DNA of 64,000 nucleotides from Mesorhizobium australicum (GCF_900177325.1 NZ_FXBL01000004.1:4526001-4590000); one strand, 5' to 3'. Shown: positions 16,345 to 25,006, counted from the first letter of the stretch. Made by a program: numbers and translations. Notes: generated from the letters alone by a model not told the origin.

Positions 16345-17325
16345 TCACGGCGCGACAATCGGCTGCGCACGCAGAGACGGTTCGCCGACCGCCACGTTCT
16401 GGAAGGCCGAGCCCTCCTCGAACCAGCTCTTCGGCGCCGGCGCGCCCCAGAGGGTCTGGCGCTGCGGATCCTTCAGATCCCATTTGATCGGCTCCAGATC
16501 CGGGTCCACCGTGAGATAGTCCGAGCAGTAGATCTCCACGCGATGGCCATCCGGGTCGCGGACATAAAGGAAGAACGCGTTCGAGATGCCGTGCCGCCCC
16601 GGGCCGCGCTCGATATTGGCGAGATAGCCGGTGGTCGACATCAGATCGAGCAGATCGATGATGTTCAGCGGCGTCGGCACCCAGAATGCGACATGATGCA
16701 GGCGCGGGCCGCGGCCGTTGGTGAACGCCATGTCGTGGACGCCGCCCTTGCGGTGCATCCAGGCCGCCCACAGCCGCTTGGTGTCGTCGTCCTCGGTGTA
16801 TTCCGTCACCCGGAAGCCGATGTCGTTGTAGAAGGCCACAGACGCGTCGACATCGGTGGAAAAGCAGTTGAAGTGGTCGATCCTGAGCGGCTTCACGCCC
16901 TTGTAGAGCGAATATTTCTGATGGATCGGCGGCAGCCGTTCCATCGTTGCGTAGAACTCGAGCGGGATTCCCTGCGGGTCGTAGGTGCGCAGGGTGCGAT
17001 CCTGCCACGGACGTTCGACCCATTCGGTCTTCTGGCCACGCGCCTTGAACCAGTCGCGCGCCTTGTCGAGATCCTCCTCGGCATAGACCTTGAACGACAG
17101 CGAGTTCGCCGACGGCTCGGATTGCCGACGCAGGACGACGCAGTGATGGTTGCGTTCCTCCATGCCGCGGAGCGTCAGCAGATCACTGTCCTCATGCGTG
17201 ACCTGCAGGCCGATCGTGTCGGCCCAGAACGCCTTGCTTCGGGCGAGATCGGTCACACCCAGGTCGAGATGGCTGAGCCTGACGATGTTGAACGGCGGAT
17301 AAAGATTGCACGCTGGCAACGGCAT
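16345..17325 (-). CDS. hpaD: 3,4-dihydroxyphenylacetate 2,3-dioxygenase (type I extradiol, VOC fold)
   Basis: This 326-residue protein has two VOC modules. The Fe(II) triad is visible as His151 (RIDHFNC), His211 (LHHVAFW) and Glu264 (HRVEIYCSDY). It opens the ring of homoprotocatechuate next to the hydroxyls, giving 5-carboxymethyl-2-hydroxymuconic semialdehyde. This is the Brevibacterium/Arthrobacter-type enzyme, unrelated in fold to the LigB-type HpaD of Escherichia. It sits between hpaE and hpaG, with a 48-nt spacer holding a strong hairpin after hpaE. Confidence 0.9.
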   Translation of the reverse strand: MPLPACNLYPPFNIVRLSHLDLGVTDLARSKAFWADTIGLQVTHEDSDLLTLRGMEERNHHCVVLRRQSEPSANSLSFKVYAEEDLDKARDWFKARGQKTEWVERPWQDRTLRTYDPQGIPLEFYATMERLPPIHQKYSLYKGVKPLRIDHFNCFSTDVDASVAFYNDIGFRVTEYTEDDDTKRLWAAWMHRKGGVHDMAFTNGRGPRLHHVAFWVPTPLNIIDLLDLMSTTGYLANIERGPGRHGISNAFFLYVRDPDGHRVEIYCSDYLTVDPDLEPIKWDLKDPQRQTLWGAPAPKSWFEEGSAFQNVAVGEPSLRAQPIVAP

Positions 17326-17350
17326 GTGTTCGTCCCTTCTCCTAGAGCTG

Positions 17351-17372
17351 CGTATCGGCTCTTGCCGATACG
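17351..17372. other. Perfect intercistronic hairpin between hpaE and hpaD
   Basis: CGTATCGGC and GCCGATACG form a perfect 9-bp stem with a TCTT loop. On the minus strand the hairpin lies just upstream of the hpaD-distal end of the spacer, 1 bp beyond the hpaE stop codon at 17374-17376 and 25 nt downstream of the hpaD start side. Gene order on the transcript is hpaF, hpaE, hairpin, hpaD. No T-run follows, so partial termination or protection of the hpaFE transcript end is more likely than full termination. Confidence 0.5.
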
Positions 17373-17373
17373 G

Positions 17374-18894
17374 TCAGCCGCCCAGCTTCGTGATCGAGTG
17401 GCGGCCTGTCGCGAGGGCGATATTCTTGGTTTCCATATAGAAATCGAACGACCAGTCGCCGCCGTCGCGGCCGATGCCCGAGTTCTTGACGCCGCCGAAC
17501 GGCGTCGGGAGATGGCGCACGTTCTCGGAGTTCACCCAGATCATGCCGGCGTCCAGCCCGTCCGTGAAACGAAGGGCGCGCGTCAGGTCGGACGTCCAGA
17601 GATAGCCTGCAAGGCCGTACTGCACGTCATTCGAGAGTGCCAGCGCCTCGGCCTCGTCCTTGAACGGTATCGCCGTAAGTACCGGTCCGAAAATCTCCTC
17701 GCGGGCGATACGCATGTCGTTGCGCGCATTCGCGAAGAGAGTCGGCCGAACGTAACATCCCTTGCCGAACTCACCGTCGACGATCTTTTCGCCGCCGGTG
17801 ACAATCGTCGCTCCCTCCTCGCGGGCGATGTCGAAGTAGGATACGACCTTCTTCTCATGCACGGGATGCACCAGCGGGCCGATCACCGTATTCGGGTCGA
17901 GCGGATGGCCGATCGGAATCCGCTTGGCCTTCTCCGCGACCATCTCGACGAACTTGTCATAGATGCTCTCCTCGACGAGCAGACGCGAGGACGAGGTGCA
18001 GCGTTCGCCGTTGAGCGAGTAGATCATGAACACGGCCGCATCCGCAGCGCGCTCGAGATCGGCGTCGGCAAAGACGATGACGGGGTTCTTGCCGCCGAGC
18101 TCGAAATGCACCCGCTTCAGGGTAGGCGCACCCTGCGCCATGATCATCGAACCGGTGCGGCTCTCGCCGACAAAGCCGATCGCCTTGATATCCGGATGCT
18201 CGGTCAGTGCCTTGCCGGCGGTCTCTCCGAGACCGTTGACGAGGTTCCAGACCCCCTTCGGCAACCCCGCCTCCTCGGCGATTTCGAGCAGCAGGCTCGC
18301 GGTCAGCGGCGAGAACTCGGCCGGCTTATGGACGATCGTGCAGCCGGCGGCCAGCGCCGGGGCGATCTTCCAGGTCGACAGCATGAACGGCGTATTCCAC
18401 GGCGTGATGATGCCCACCGGCCCGATCGGAACACGCGTCGTGAAATTGAACTGACCGGGACCGCGCAGCGCCCGCCCATCCCTGGCCTCCGGCGCACGGT
18501 CGGCAAAGAAACGGAAATTCTCGGCGCCGCGGAGCGCAGCCTTCGACATGAACTTCAGCGCCTGGCCGGTGTCCATGCATTCGATGAACGCGATCTCTTC
18601 CGCACGCGCGACGATCGCATCGGCAACCCGATGGAGCAGCTTCTTGCGCGCATCCCCATCCATTGCCGCCCATGCAGGGAACGCCGCTTTGGCAGCCTTT
18701 GCAGCGCGATCTATGTCGGCAGCTTTGCCGTGCGCGACCTGCGCCAGCGGCTTCAGGTCAACCGGACTGATCGATTCGAAGGTGGAGCCGTCCACGGCGG
18801 GAACCGCATTGCCCCCGATATGATTTTGCACGCCCTGCTCGCGGAAACGTGCGAGCCAGGCCTCCGCTTTCCTGAGATTGTCTTGAAGGGTCAT
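17374..18894 (-). CDS. hpaE: 5-carboxymethyl-2-hydroxymuconic semialdehyde dehydrogenase
   Basis: This 506-residue aldehyde dehydrogenase, a little longer than Escherichia HpaE (488), has TPWNTPF at 164-170, Glu265 in HFELGGKNP and the nucleophile Cys299 in NGERCTSSSR. The NGERC segment is typical of the HpaE/HpcC group. It oxidises the ring-cleavage semialdehyde to 5-carboxymethyl-2-hydroxymuconate. The ATG at 18894 overlaps the hpaF stop (ATGA). Upstream in-frame sequence to 19227 is antisense coding of hpaF and is not part of this gene. Confidence 0.92.
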   Translation of the reverse strand: MTLQDNLRKAEAWLARFREQGVQNHIGGNAVPAVDGSTFESISPVDLKPLAQVAHGKAADIDRAAKAAKAAFPAWAAMDGDARKKLLHRVADAIVARAEEIAFIECMDTGQALKFMSKAALRGAENFRFFADRAPEARDGRALRGPGQFNFTTRVPIGPVGIITPWNTPFMLSTWKIAPALAAGCTIVHKPAEFSPLTASLLLEIAEEAGLPKGVWNLVNGLGETAGKALTEHPDIKAIGFVGESRTGSMIMAQGAPTLKRVHFELGGKNPVIVFADADLERAADAAVFMIYSLNGERCTSSSRLLVEESIYDKFVEMVAEKAKRIPIGHPLDPNTVIGPLVHPVHEKKVVSYFDIAREEGATIVTGGEKIVDGEFGKGCYVRPTLFANARNDMRIAREEIFGPVLTAIPFKDEAEALALSNDVQYGLAGYLWTSDLTRALRFTDGLDAGMIWVNSENVRHLPTPFGGVKNSGIGRDGGDWSFDFYMETKNIALATGRHSITKLGG

Positions 18895-19289
18895 TCCGGG
18901 ACTACTTTCTGGCGCAAACGTGCATGGATCGAGTTCTTCTTCCAGCTCAGGACCGGATCGATCTCCCGAACCTCGAGCGACAGAGCGAAATGCGGCTCGT
19001 CGAGAAGATGGCCGAGCAGCCGGGTCGCGGTCGCAAACAGCGCATCGCCGGCGGCTTTCTTGTCCGCCTCGCTGCGCCCCGCTCCGATCCGGAACTGCAT
19101 GTCGACGAAGGCATTGGCCGGCAGCATGTCGGCGATGGCATAGGACCTGCAGGCGATCGCCCGGACACGGATGCCGCCGCGTTCGAAGAACGGAAACGCC
19201 GCGATCTGCTCGTCGAGCGCCCGGCAAAGACCGGCGATCTCAACCTTGCCGTCGAGATTGTCCGAATATTCGATCGTGAGATGTGGCAT
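18891..19289 (-). CDS. hpaF: 5-carboxymethyl-2-hydroxymuconate isomerase
   Basis: This 132-residue protein of the 4-oxalocrotonate-tautomerase superfamily starts Met-Pro-His-Leu, so the catalytic amino-terminal proline is in place after Met removal. The core EYSDNL, RIGAGRSEADKKAAGDALF and LSLEVREIDP match CHMI enzymes of about 126 residues. It converts the muconate to its keto isomer before decarboxylation by HpaG. It is the first gene of the hpaFEDGHI operon, and the palindrome TTAACCTGTTAA lies 31 bp upstream. Confidence 0.92.
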   Translation of the reverse strand: MPHLTIEYSDNLDGKVEIAGLCRALDEQIAAFPFFERGGIRVRAIACRSYAIADMLPANAFVDMQFRIGAGRSEADKKAAGDALFATATRLLGHLLDEPHFALSLEVREIDPVLSWKKNSIHARLRQKVVPE

Positions 19290-19319
19290 CGATGACCCAG
19301 GGAATGCGAAGGGCGATTG

Positions 19320-19331
19320 TTAACCTGTTAA
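19320..19331. promoter_or_regulatory. Operator candidate C, perfect palindrome TTAACCTGTTAA
   Basis: This is a perfect match to TTAACNNGTTAA, 31 bp upstream of the hpaF start. It lies in the 145-bp non-coding gap that also contains the hairpin terminator of the upstream receptor gene. It is the expected place for an HpaR-type operator, which makes this copy the anchor for assigning the motif to the MarR protein at 810-1376. Confidence 0.72.
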
Positions 19332-19384
19332 TCTGCAAATTGGGAAAGTCAAGACAACCAAAGGCTTATCCCGGCTTACGTCTT

Positions 19385-19423
19385 CCAGCCCGTGCGGCCG
19401 CCACAGGCAGCCGCACGGGCTGG
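19385..19423 (-). terminator. Strong hairpin after the peptide-type receptor gene
   Basis: CCAGCCCGTGCGGC and GCCGCACGGGCTGG pair perfectly over 14 bp around an 11-nt loop. On the minus strand it begins 12 nt beyond the receptor stop codon, in the expected place for a terminator. No T-tract follows on either strand, so it may work as an atypical terminator or as a 3'-end stabiliser. It separates the receptor transcript from the hpa promoter. Confidence 0.68.
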
Positions 19424-19434
19424 ATCTCGCTTCG

Positions 19435-21012
19435 CTACTTCTGCAGCCACACGGATTTCAGATCGAGCCCGACCGCATAGCTCGGCGGGACCTTCCAGCC
19501 GTTCACCTTCTTGTCGAACACCACCTCGCGATATGTACCGAATGTGGTGATCGCGTACTGAAGCTGAATGAAGCGATCGAGGAACTGACGCGCGATCTTC
19601 AACCGCTCGTTCTCGTCCAGCGTCTCGTCCTGCTTGCGAAACAACGCCACCAGTTCGTCGTCCTTCAGGCCCGAGAAATTGCCGTCGCCGCCGGGCACGA
19701 ACTTCGCGAGCACATCGGTGAGGTCGTCCGTGGTCGGCGCGGAGAAATCCATCGACAGGTCGAAGTCTCCAGAGGCCATCCGCGCCGTCTGGTTCGCCAC
19801 CGGCTGCTGGTCGAGCGTCACCGTGACGCCGATCTGGCGCCACTGATCGATCAGGAAGATGCCCATCGGCTCGTACGGCGCCTTGATGTTCGGTGCCAGG
19901 AGCGCGAGCTTCAAGTCGGAGGCGCCGGCATCCGCCAGCAGTTTCTTTGCCTCCTCGCGCTGTGCGGCGATGTCGGTGCCATAGCCCGGGATCTTTTCGA
20001 TCTCGGCAGCCGACAGGGCTGCCGCATGCCCCTCGCGGAAGATCACGTTCTCGCCGTCCTGTGCGTAGACAGCCAAGGCCTTCAGTCCCGCCCGCCTGTC
20101 GATGGCGAGGTTGAGCGCCTGGCGCACTCGGACATCGTCTAGGGGCTTCCGGGTGGTGTTCACCTGGATCATGTTGACCGATGTCGACGGCGTGAGGTCG
20201 AACTTCACCGTGTCGCCGCGCGCGTCCTCGATGCGCTTCTTGTCGGGCGCGGTGATCAGGCGCATGTAGCCGTCCACCTGATCGCTGGCGATGGCATTGA
20301 CGACGGCGGGGCTACCCATGATCGCGAAATCGATCCCGTCCAGATAGGGAAGACCCTTCTCGAAATAACCATCGAACTTCTTCGCGCGCCACGAGGCGCC
20401 CGGGACGAATTCCTCGAACACGAAGGGACCCGAGCCCATGATCGTCTTCGCCGGATAGGAGGGGTCTTCCTTCAGCTTCTTGGCCGAATAGATGCAGTTC
20501 CACGGCGCGGCAAGCGTGGCAAGGAAGCCCGCGGAAGGCTCGGACAGCAGGAAATCGATCTTGTCGGGCGCCGTCACCTCGATCGATTTCAACGCTCCAA
20601 ACCGCCCCTTGCGGATTGACACCACACCTTCCGGTGGATTGGCGATCCGCTCGAACGTTGCCTTGATATCGTCGGCAGTGAGATCTGTGCCGTCATGGAA
20701 CTTCACACCGCTGTTGAGCGTGAACGAGTAGCGCGTTCCGTCGTCCGAGACCGTCCACTCCTTCGCGAGGCCGGGCGAGATCTTCGGGAACGTGTCCGGC
20801 TGGAAGGACAGCAGCGTCGAGTAATGCGGCGCGATGTACTGCAACTGGGTGGACGACGTGAGCGCGCCGCAGTCGAAGGTGGCAGGCTCGCCGACGCCAG
20901 CCAGCCTGAGAACGCCGCCCGGCGTCGGTTCCTGCGCAAGCACGGTTCCAGAGGTCAGTCCGCAGACCACCGCGACGGCGGCTGCGGAACGAAGACCGCG
21001 ATAGATTGTCAT
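19435..21012 (-). CDS. ABC transporter substrate-binding protein, peptide/opine (SBP family 5)
   Basis: This 525-residue periplasmic receptor has a signal peptide ending near residue 26 (SGTVLAQEP). The family-5 signature is visible: WTVSDDGTRYSFTLNSGVKFHDG at about 86-108 is written in part, followed by DLTADDIKATFERI. Such receptors bind di- and oligopeptides, nickel, glutathione or, in some soil bacteria, aromatic and opine compounds. It is transcribed apart from its transporter: it has its own palindrome 37 bp upstream and a hairpin downstream, while the permeases and ATPase lie directly upstream on the same strand. Separate control allows excess receptor, a common arrangement for ABC importers. 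Confidence 0.9.
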   Translation of the reverse strand: MTIYRGLRSAAAVAVVCGLTSGTVLAQEPTPGGVLRLAGVGEPATFDCGALTSSTQLQYIAPHYSTLLSFQPDTFPKISPGLAKEWTVSDDGTRYSFTLNSGVKFHDGTDLTADDIKATFERIANPPEGVVSIRKGRFGALKSIEVTAPDKIDFLLSEPSAGFLATLAAPWNCIYSAKKLKEDPSYPAKTIMGSGPFVFEEFVPGASWRAKKFDGYFEKGLPYLDGIDFAIMGSPAVVNAIASDQVDGYMRLITAPDKKRIEDARGDTVKFDLTPSTSVNMIQVNTTRKPLDDVRVRQALNLAIDRRAGLKALAVYAQDGENVIFREGHAAALSAAEIEKIPGYGTDIAAQREEAKKLLADAGASDLKLALLAPNIKAPYEPMGIFLIDQWRQIGVTVTLDQQPVANQTARMASGDFDLSMDFSAPTTDDLTDVLAKFVPGGDGNFSGLKDDELVALFRKQDETLDENERLKIARQFLDRFIQLQYAITTFGTYREVVFDKKVNGWKVPPSYAVGLDLKSVWLQK

Positions 21013-21048
21013 GTTAACTCCTCCCGAGGCCAGAATGACCTACCTTTA

Positions 21049-21060
21049 TTAACACGTTAA
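21049..21060. promoter_or_regulatory. Operator candidate D, perfect palindrome TTAACACGTTAA
   Basis: This is a perfect match to TTAACNNGTTAA, 37 bp upstream of the receptor start at 21012, in the 78-bp gap behind the last permease gene. It sits in an AT-rich stretch (TTTATTAAC to GTTAATTTTT), which is what a promoter would look like in this GC-rich window. Confidence 0.7.
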
Positions 21061-21090
21061 TTTTTAGAATCAAGTGACGCATGCGAGGCG

Positions 21091-21984
21091 TCACTGCTGG
21101 AACCGTGGATCGAGCCAATCCCGCAACCCGTCGCCGAAGAGATTGAACGCAATGACCGCGAGGCTGATCGCCGCGCCAGGAAAGATGATGAGCCATGGCG
21201 CGGTCTCGAAGAAGTCGGCGGCGTTGCCGGACAGCATCAGGCCCCAGCTCGGCGTCGGCTCGGCGATGCCGAGCCCGAGGAATGAAAGCGTCGATTCGAG
21301 AAGAATGGCCTGCGCGATATAGGACGACAGCATCACCAGATAGGGTGCGACGAGATTGGGCATCATGTGGCGGAAGACGATGCGGCCGTGCGAGTATCCC
21401 GCTGTGATCGCCGCGTCGACGAAGGGCTGCTTGCGGACGGAAAGCGCTGCCGCCCGCAGAACGCGCGACACCGGCGCAATCATCGGAATGGCGATCGCCA
21501 GGATCAGCGTGACGTCGACGCCGTAGATCGGGTGACGGCCGAGGATTGCAACGATCACCAGCGCTAGCACCACCAGCGGAAAGGCGAGCAGCAGCTCCAG
21601 CGCGCGTTGCAGGATCGCGTCGAAACGACCGCCGAAATAGGCGGAGAAGATCCCGATGATCGCGCCAAGCGAGCAGCCGAGCACTGCGGAGATGATACCG
21701 ATGGTCAGCGCGGAACGCGCGCCATGGATCAGTCGAGACAGGATGTCCCGCCCGAAGGCGTCTGTGCCGAACCAATGGACGGCGTCCGGCGGCGTCAGGA
21801 TGCTGCCATAGTCGACGTCGAGCGGATCGAACGGAGCGAGTTGCCGCGCGAAGATACTCGCGCCCAGGAAGAGCAAGATCAGCAGCAGGCTCGCGGCCGC
21901 GACGGGCTGTGAACTGCAGAACGACAGCAAAGCCTTCAGCGCGCAGCCTGATCCTGATCTCTGGGAAGCGATGACAGCGGACAT
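21091..21984 (-). CDS. ABC transporter permease, DppC/OppC type
   Basis: This 297-residue permease has a cytoplasmic N-terminus of about 22 residues, a first helix (SLLLILLFLGASIFA), and the DppC-type loop HWFGTDAFGRDILSRLIHGAR at about residues 69-89, given here in part. The coupling motif falls in the SHGRIVFRHMMPNL segment. It forms the channel with the DppB-type permease. The ATG at 21984 lies 6 nt after the previous gene. The frame extending to 22692 runs antisense-like through the partner permease and is rejected. Confidence 0.9.
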   Translation of the reverse strand: MSAVIASQRSGSGCALKALLSFCSSQPVAAASLLLILLFLGASIFARQLAPFDPLDVDYGSILTPPDAVHWFGTDAFGRDILSRLIHGARSALTIGIISAVLGCSLGAIIGIFSAYFGGRFDAILQRALELLLAFPLVVLALVIVAILGRHPIYGVDVTLILAIAIPMIAPVSRVLRAAALSVRKQPFVDAAITAGYSHGRIVFRHMMPNLVAPYLVMLSSYIAQAILLESTLSFLGLGIAEPTPSWGLMLSGNAADFFETAPWLIIFPGAAISLAVIAFNLFGDGLRDWLDPRFQQ

Positions 21985-21989
21985 GACAC

Positions 21990-22943
21990 CTACCTGACGC
22001 GGATGCGCGGGTCGACCACTGCGTAAAGCAGGTCGACCAAGAGGTTGACGACGATGTAGATCGTGGCGAACAGCATCACCATGCCCTGGATCAGCGTGAA
22101 ATCGTTTCGCGTCACCGCCTCGATGAACAGCTTGCCGAGCCCGTTGATGTTGAACACTTGCTCGGTGACGACCAGCCCGCCGATAAGAAAGGCGAACTCT
22201 AGCCCGACCACGGTGATCGCCGGCAAAAGGGCATTGCGAAGCGCATGCACCCACACGACCGTGCGCTCGCGCACGCCCTTCGCCCGCGCCGTCCGGATGT
22301 AGTCCTCGCCCAGCACATCCAGCAGCGACGAGCGCACCATGCGCGCAAGCACCGCCGAGAACCGCACGCCGACCACGAGCGAAGGCCAGATCAGTTGGGC
22401 CAGGTTCGCGAACGGATCGACATAGATCGGCACGTAGCGGATCGACGGCAGCCAGTGAAACGTCTTGAGCAGGAAGAGCAGCAGCAGCATTCCAACCCAG
22501 AAAGCCGGCAAGGCGAGGCCGGTCATCGTCACGAGGCGGATGACATAGTCTGTGGCGGTGCCTCGCTTCAGCGCCGACATCGTCCCGAGAGGTACGGCGA
22601 TCACCAGCGCCAGCAGGGTCGCCATCACCGCGATCTGGAAGGTCGGGCCAAAACGGATGCCGATCTCCTGCGTTACCGGGCGCTCGGTCCACATCGAATT
22701 GCCGAAGTCGAGCGTCGCAAACCCCGTCATCCAGTCGCCGAACTGCACGAACAGCGGCTTGTCGAGGCCAAGCCGCTGGCGCTCGGCCTGGACGGTCTCC
22801 TCCGACACCGCACCGCCGTCCGACATCAGCTTCACACGCACGATATCCCCGGGCACCACGCGGAGAAGAAAGAAGGTCAGCACCGCGACCCCAAGCAGGG
22901 TGGGGATCGCCAACAGCACACGCTTGAAGATGTAGGCGAGCAT
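21990..22943 (-). CDS. ABC transporter permease, DppB/OppB type
   Basis: This protein has 317 residues from the ATG at 22943, which gives the standard DppB N-terminus MLAYIFKRVLLAIPTLLGVA. Hydrophobic segments number about six, with the long periplasmic loop containing GLDKPLFVQFGDWMTG. The coupling segment is RTARAKGVRERTVVWVHALR. It pairs with the DppC-type permease downstream, with 5-nt spacing on both sides, so ATPase and both permeases form one operon starting upstream of 25006. Confidence 0.9.
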   Translation of the reverse strand: MLAYIFKRVLLAIPTLLGVAVLTFFLLRVVPGDIVRVKLMSDGGAVSEETVQAERQRLGLDKPLFVQFGDWMTGFATLDFGNSMWTERPVTQEIGIRFGPTFQIAVMATLLALVIAVPLGTMSALKRGTATDYVIRLVTMTGLALPAFWVGMLLLLFLLKTFHWLPSIRYVPIYVDPFANLAQLIWPSLVVGVRFSAVLARMVRSSLLDVLGEDYIRTARAKGVRERTVVWVHALRNALLPAITVVGLEFAFLIGGLVVTEQVFNINGLGKLFIEAVTRNDFTLIQGMVMLFATIYIVVNLLVDLLYAVVDPRIRVR

Positions 22944-22948
22944 GAGCG

Positions 22949-25006
22949 TTACACCTTGATGCAGGCTGCGAAATGCCCGGGCCGGATTTCGCGCAGGTCC
23001 GGAACCGTCTGGCGGCACTCAGGCCCTGCCTTCGGACAGCGAGTATGGAAGACGCACCCGGCCGGCACGTTGAGAGGGCTGGGCAGATCGCCCTTCACCG
23101 CCTTGAACACCTTCGCACGTTCCTTCACTGGATCGGGCGTCGGCGCCACCTCCATAAGCGTCGCCGTGTACGGGTGGACTGGCCGCGCATAGAGTTCGTC
23201 ACGGTCCGCTATCTCCATGATGCGGCCCAGATACATCACCACCACGCGGGTCGAGATGTGACGCACGACGGCGAGGTCATGCGCGATGAAGAGATAGGTC
23301 AGGCCAAGGCTGCGCTGGAGATCTTCAAGCAGGTTGATGATCTGCCCCTGGATCGACACGTCGAGCGCCGATACCGCCTCGTCGCAGACGATGAAGGATG
23401 GCTCCAGGGCGAGAGCGCGCGCGATGCCCACGCGCTGGCGCTGGCCACCCGAGAGCTGGTGCGGATAACGCTCGGCGACCTCCGGGCGCAGCCCCACCTG
23501 CGACAGGAGTTCCGACAGGCGCGCCTCCCGCGCCGCCCGATCCGGGGCCAGACGGTAGACTTGCAATGGCTCGCGGATGATGTCGCCCACCGTCATGCGC
23601 GGGTTGAGAGAGCTGAAAGGATCCTGGAAGATCACCTGGATCTTCCGGCGCAATTCGGTCAGTTCGCGGCCGCTTGCGGCGTGGACGTCTTTCCTCTCGA
23701 AGGTGACAGTGCCCTCGCTGGGCTCCTCGAGACGGAGCAGCAGCCGGCCGACCGTCGACTTGCCGCAGCCGGATTCTCCGACAAGGCCCAGCGTCTCGCC
23801 CTTGTGGATGTCGATGCTGAAGTTCTGTACCGCTCGAACATGCGCGGTCGGACGGCCAAAGCCCGAGGCAACCGGAAAGGTCTTGGCGAGATTTCGGATC
23901 GAGATCAGCGTCTCACGCCCGGCCGCGTCGCGGACGTGCCCCTGCCCTCCTTCCGATGGCCAGCCGATCCGGCCCGCCGCAAGTTCCGCATGGCGGCGGC
24001 AGGCCGAAAGCGTCCCGACATCGGTCGTGGTAAGTTGCCCTGCCTCGGAGCATGCTTCCTCCCGCAACGGGCAACGCGGAGCGAACCGACACCCGGTCGG
24101 AAGCTGTGCAAGGTTTGGTGGCAGTCCCTCGATCGATTCAAGCCTGGCGCGGCGCGGTTCGTCGAGCCTCGGAACCGACCGAAGCAGTCCTTGCGTATAG
24201 ACGTGGCGCGAACGGGTGAAGACGTTCATCGCATCGCCGACCTCGACGAGCTGGCCGGCATACATGACCGCGATCCGGTCGGCGTAGCGCGCCACGACCG
24301 CGAGATTGTGCGTGATCACGATCAGGGCCACGTTGAGCCGCCGGGCAAGGTCACGCATCAGGTCGAGGATTTGCACCTGGACGGTCACGTCGAGGGCCGT
24401 GGTCGGCTCGTCGGCGATGATCAGCTTGGGATTGCACGCCAGCGCGATCGCGATCATCACTCGCTGCCGCATTCCACCGGAGAACTGGTGCGGATACTGC
24501 TTCAGCCGGCGTCCCGCGTCGGGAATGCCGACCATGCCGAGCAATTCGATCGCGCGCGCGTCGGCCTCCGCGTCCGACAGGCCGAAATGGACCTTGAGGC
24601 TCTCGGTGATCTGGAATCCGATCGTCAGGATCGGATTGAGAGACGTCATCGGCTCCTGGAACACCATGCCGATGTCCTTGCCGCGCACCTGTCGCATCTC
24701 TTCCGGCGAAAGCTGCAGCAGGTCGCGTCCGTCGAATCTGACGCTACCGCTCGACACGAGCGCCGTCTGCGTCGGCAACAGGCGCATGATGGAGAGCGCG
24801 GTCACCGACTTGCCCGATCCCGACTCGCCGACGATCGCCAGGAATTCGCCGGCCGACACCTTGAGGCTCAAATCGTCGATGGCGCGCACCGAGCCGCGCG
24901 CCGAGCGGAACTCCACGGTCAGGTTGCGGATGTCGAGGAGCGGTTCGCATGGGTCAAGCCTGACCGGATCAGAGACCCCGGGCTGGAGCACGACGCCGGC
25001 GTTCAT
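22949..25006 (-). CDS. Fused double ABC ATPase, DppD-DppF type
   Basis: This 685-residue protein holds two complete ATPase domains. The first has GESGSGKS near residue 60, signature FSGGMRQR and Walker B LIIADEPTTALD. The second has GESGCGKST near 415, signature LSGGQRQR and FIVCDEAVSALD. Each ends with the peptide-transporter C-terminal Cys-rich motif (GCRFAPRCPLREEAC and GCVFHTRCPKAGPECR). In Escherichia these are separate proteins, DppD and DppF; GsiA-type transporters have the same fusion. In the second Walker B the usual EP is EA (DEAVSALD), as is common in DppF/GsiA. The palindrome at 25167 lies about 160 bp upstream. Confidence 0.93.
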   Translation of the reverse strand: MNAGVVLQPGVSDPVRLDPCEPLLDIRNLTVEFRSARGSVRAIDDLSLKVSAGEFLAIVGESGSGKSVTALSIMRLLPTQTALVSSGSVRFDGRDLLQLSPEEMRQVRGKDIGMVFQEPMTSLNPILTIGFQITESLKVHFGLSDAEADARAIELLGMVGIPDAGRRLKQYPHQFSGGMRQRVMIAIALACNPKLIIADEPTTALDVTVQVQILDLMRDLARRLNVALIVITHNLAVVARYADRIAVMYAGQLVEVGDAMNVFTRSRHVYTQGLLRSVPRLDEPRRARLESIEGLPPNLAQLPTGCRFAPRCPLREEACSEAGQLTTTDVGTLSACRRHAELAAGRIGWPSEGGQGHVRDAAGRETLISIRNLAKTFPVASGFGRPTAHVRAVQNFSIDIHKGETLGLVGESGCGKSTVGRLLLRLEEPSEGTVTFERKDVHAASGRELTELRRKIQVIFQDPFSSLNPRMTVGDIIREPLQVYRLAPDRAAREARLSELLSQVGLRPEVAERYPHQLSGGQRQRVGIARALALEPSFIVCDEAVSALDVSIQGQIINLLEDLQRSLGLTYLFIAHDLAVVRHISTRVVVMYLGRIMEIADRDELYARPVHPYTATLMEVAPTPDPVKERAKVFKAVKGDLPSPLNVPAGCVFHTRCPKAGPECRQTVPDLREIRPGHFAACIKV

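Noticed and set aside
16543-19143. Open plus-strand frame of 866 codons
   Set aside because: It lies antisense to hpaD and hpaE, is rich in Arg, His and Asp, has no family motif, and the opposite strand encodes clear enzymes.
21013-21024. GTTAAC at the receptor start codon as a tenth operator
   Set aside because: It is formed by the start codon and ribosome binding region and lacks the second arm.
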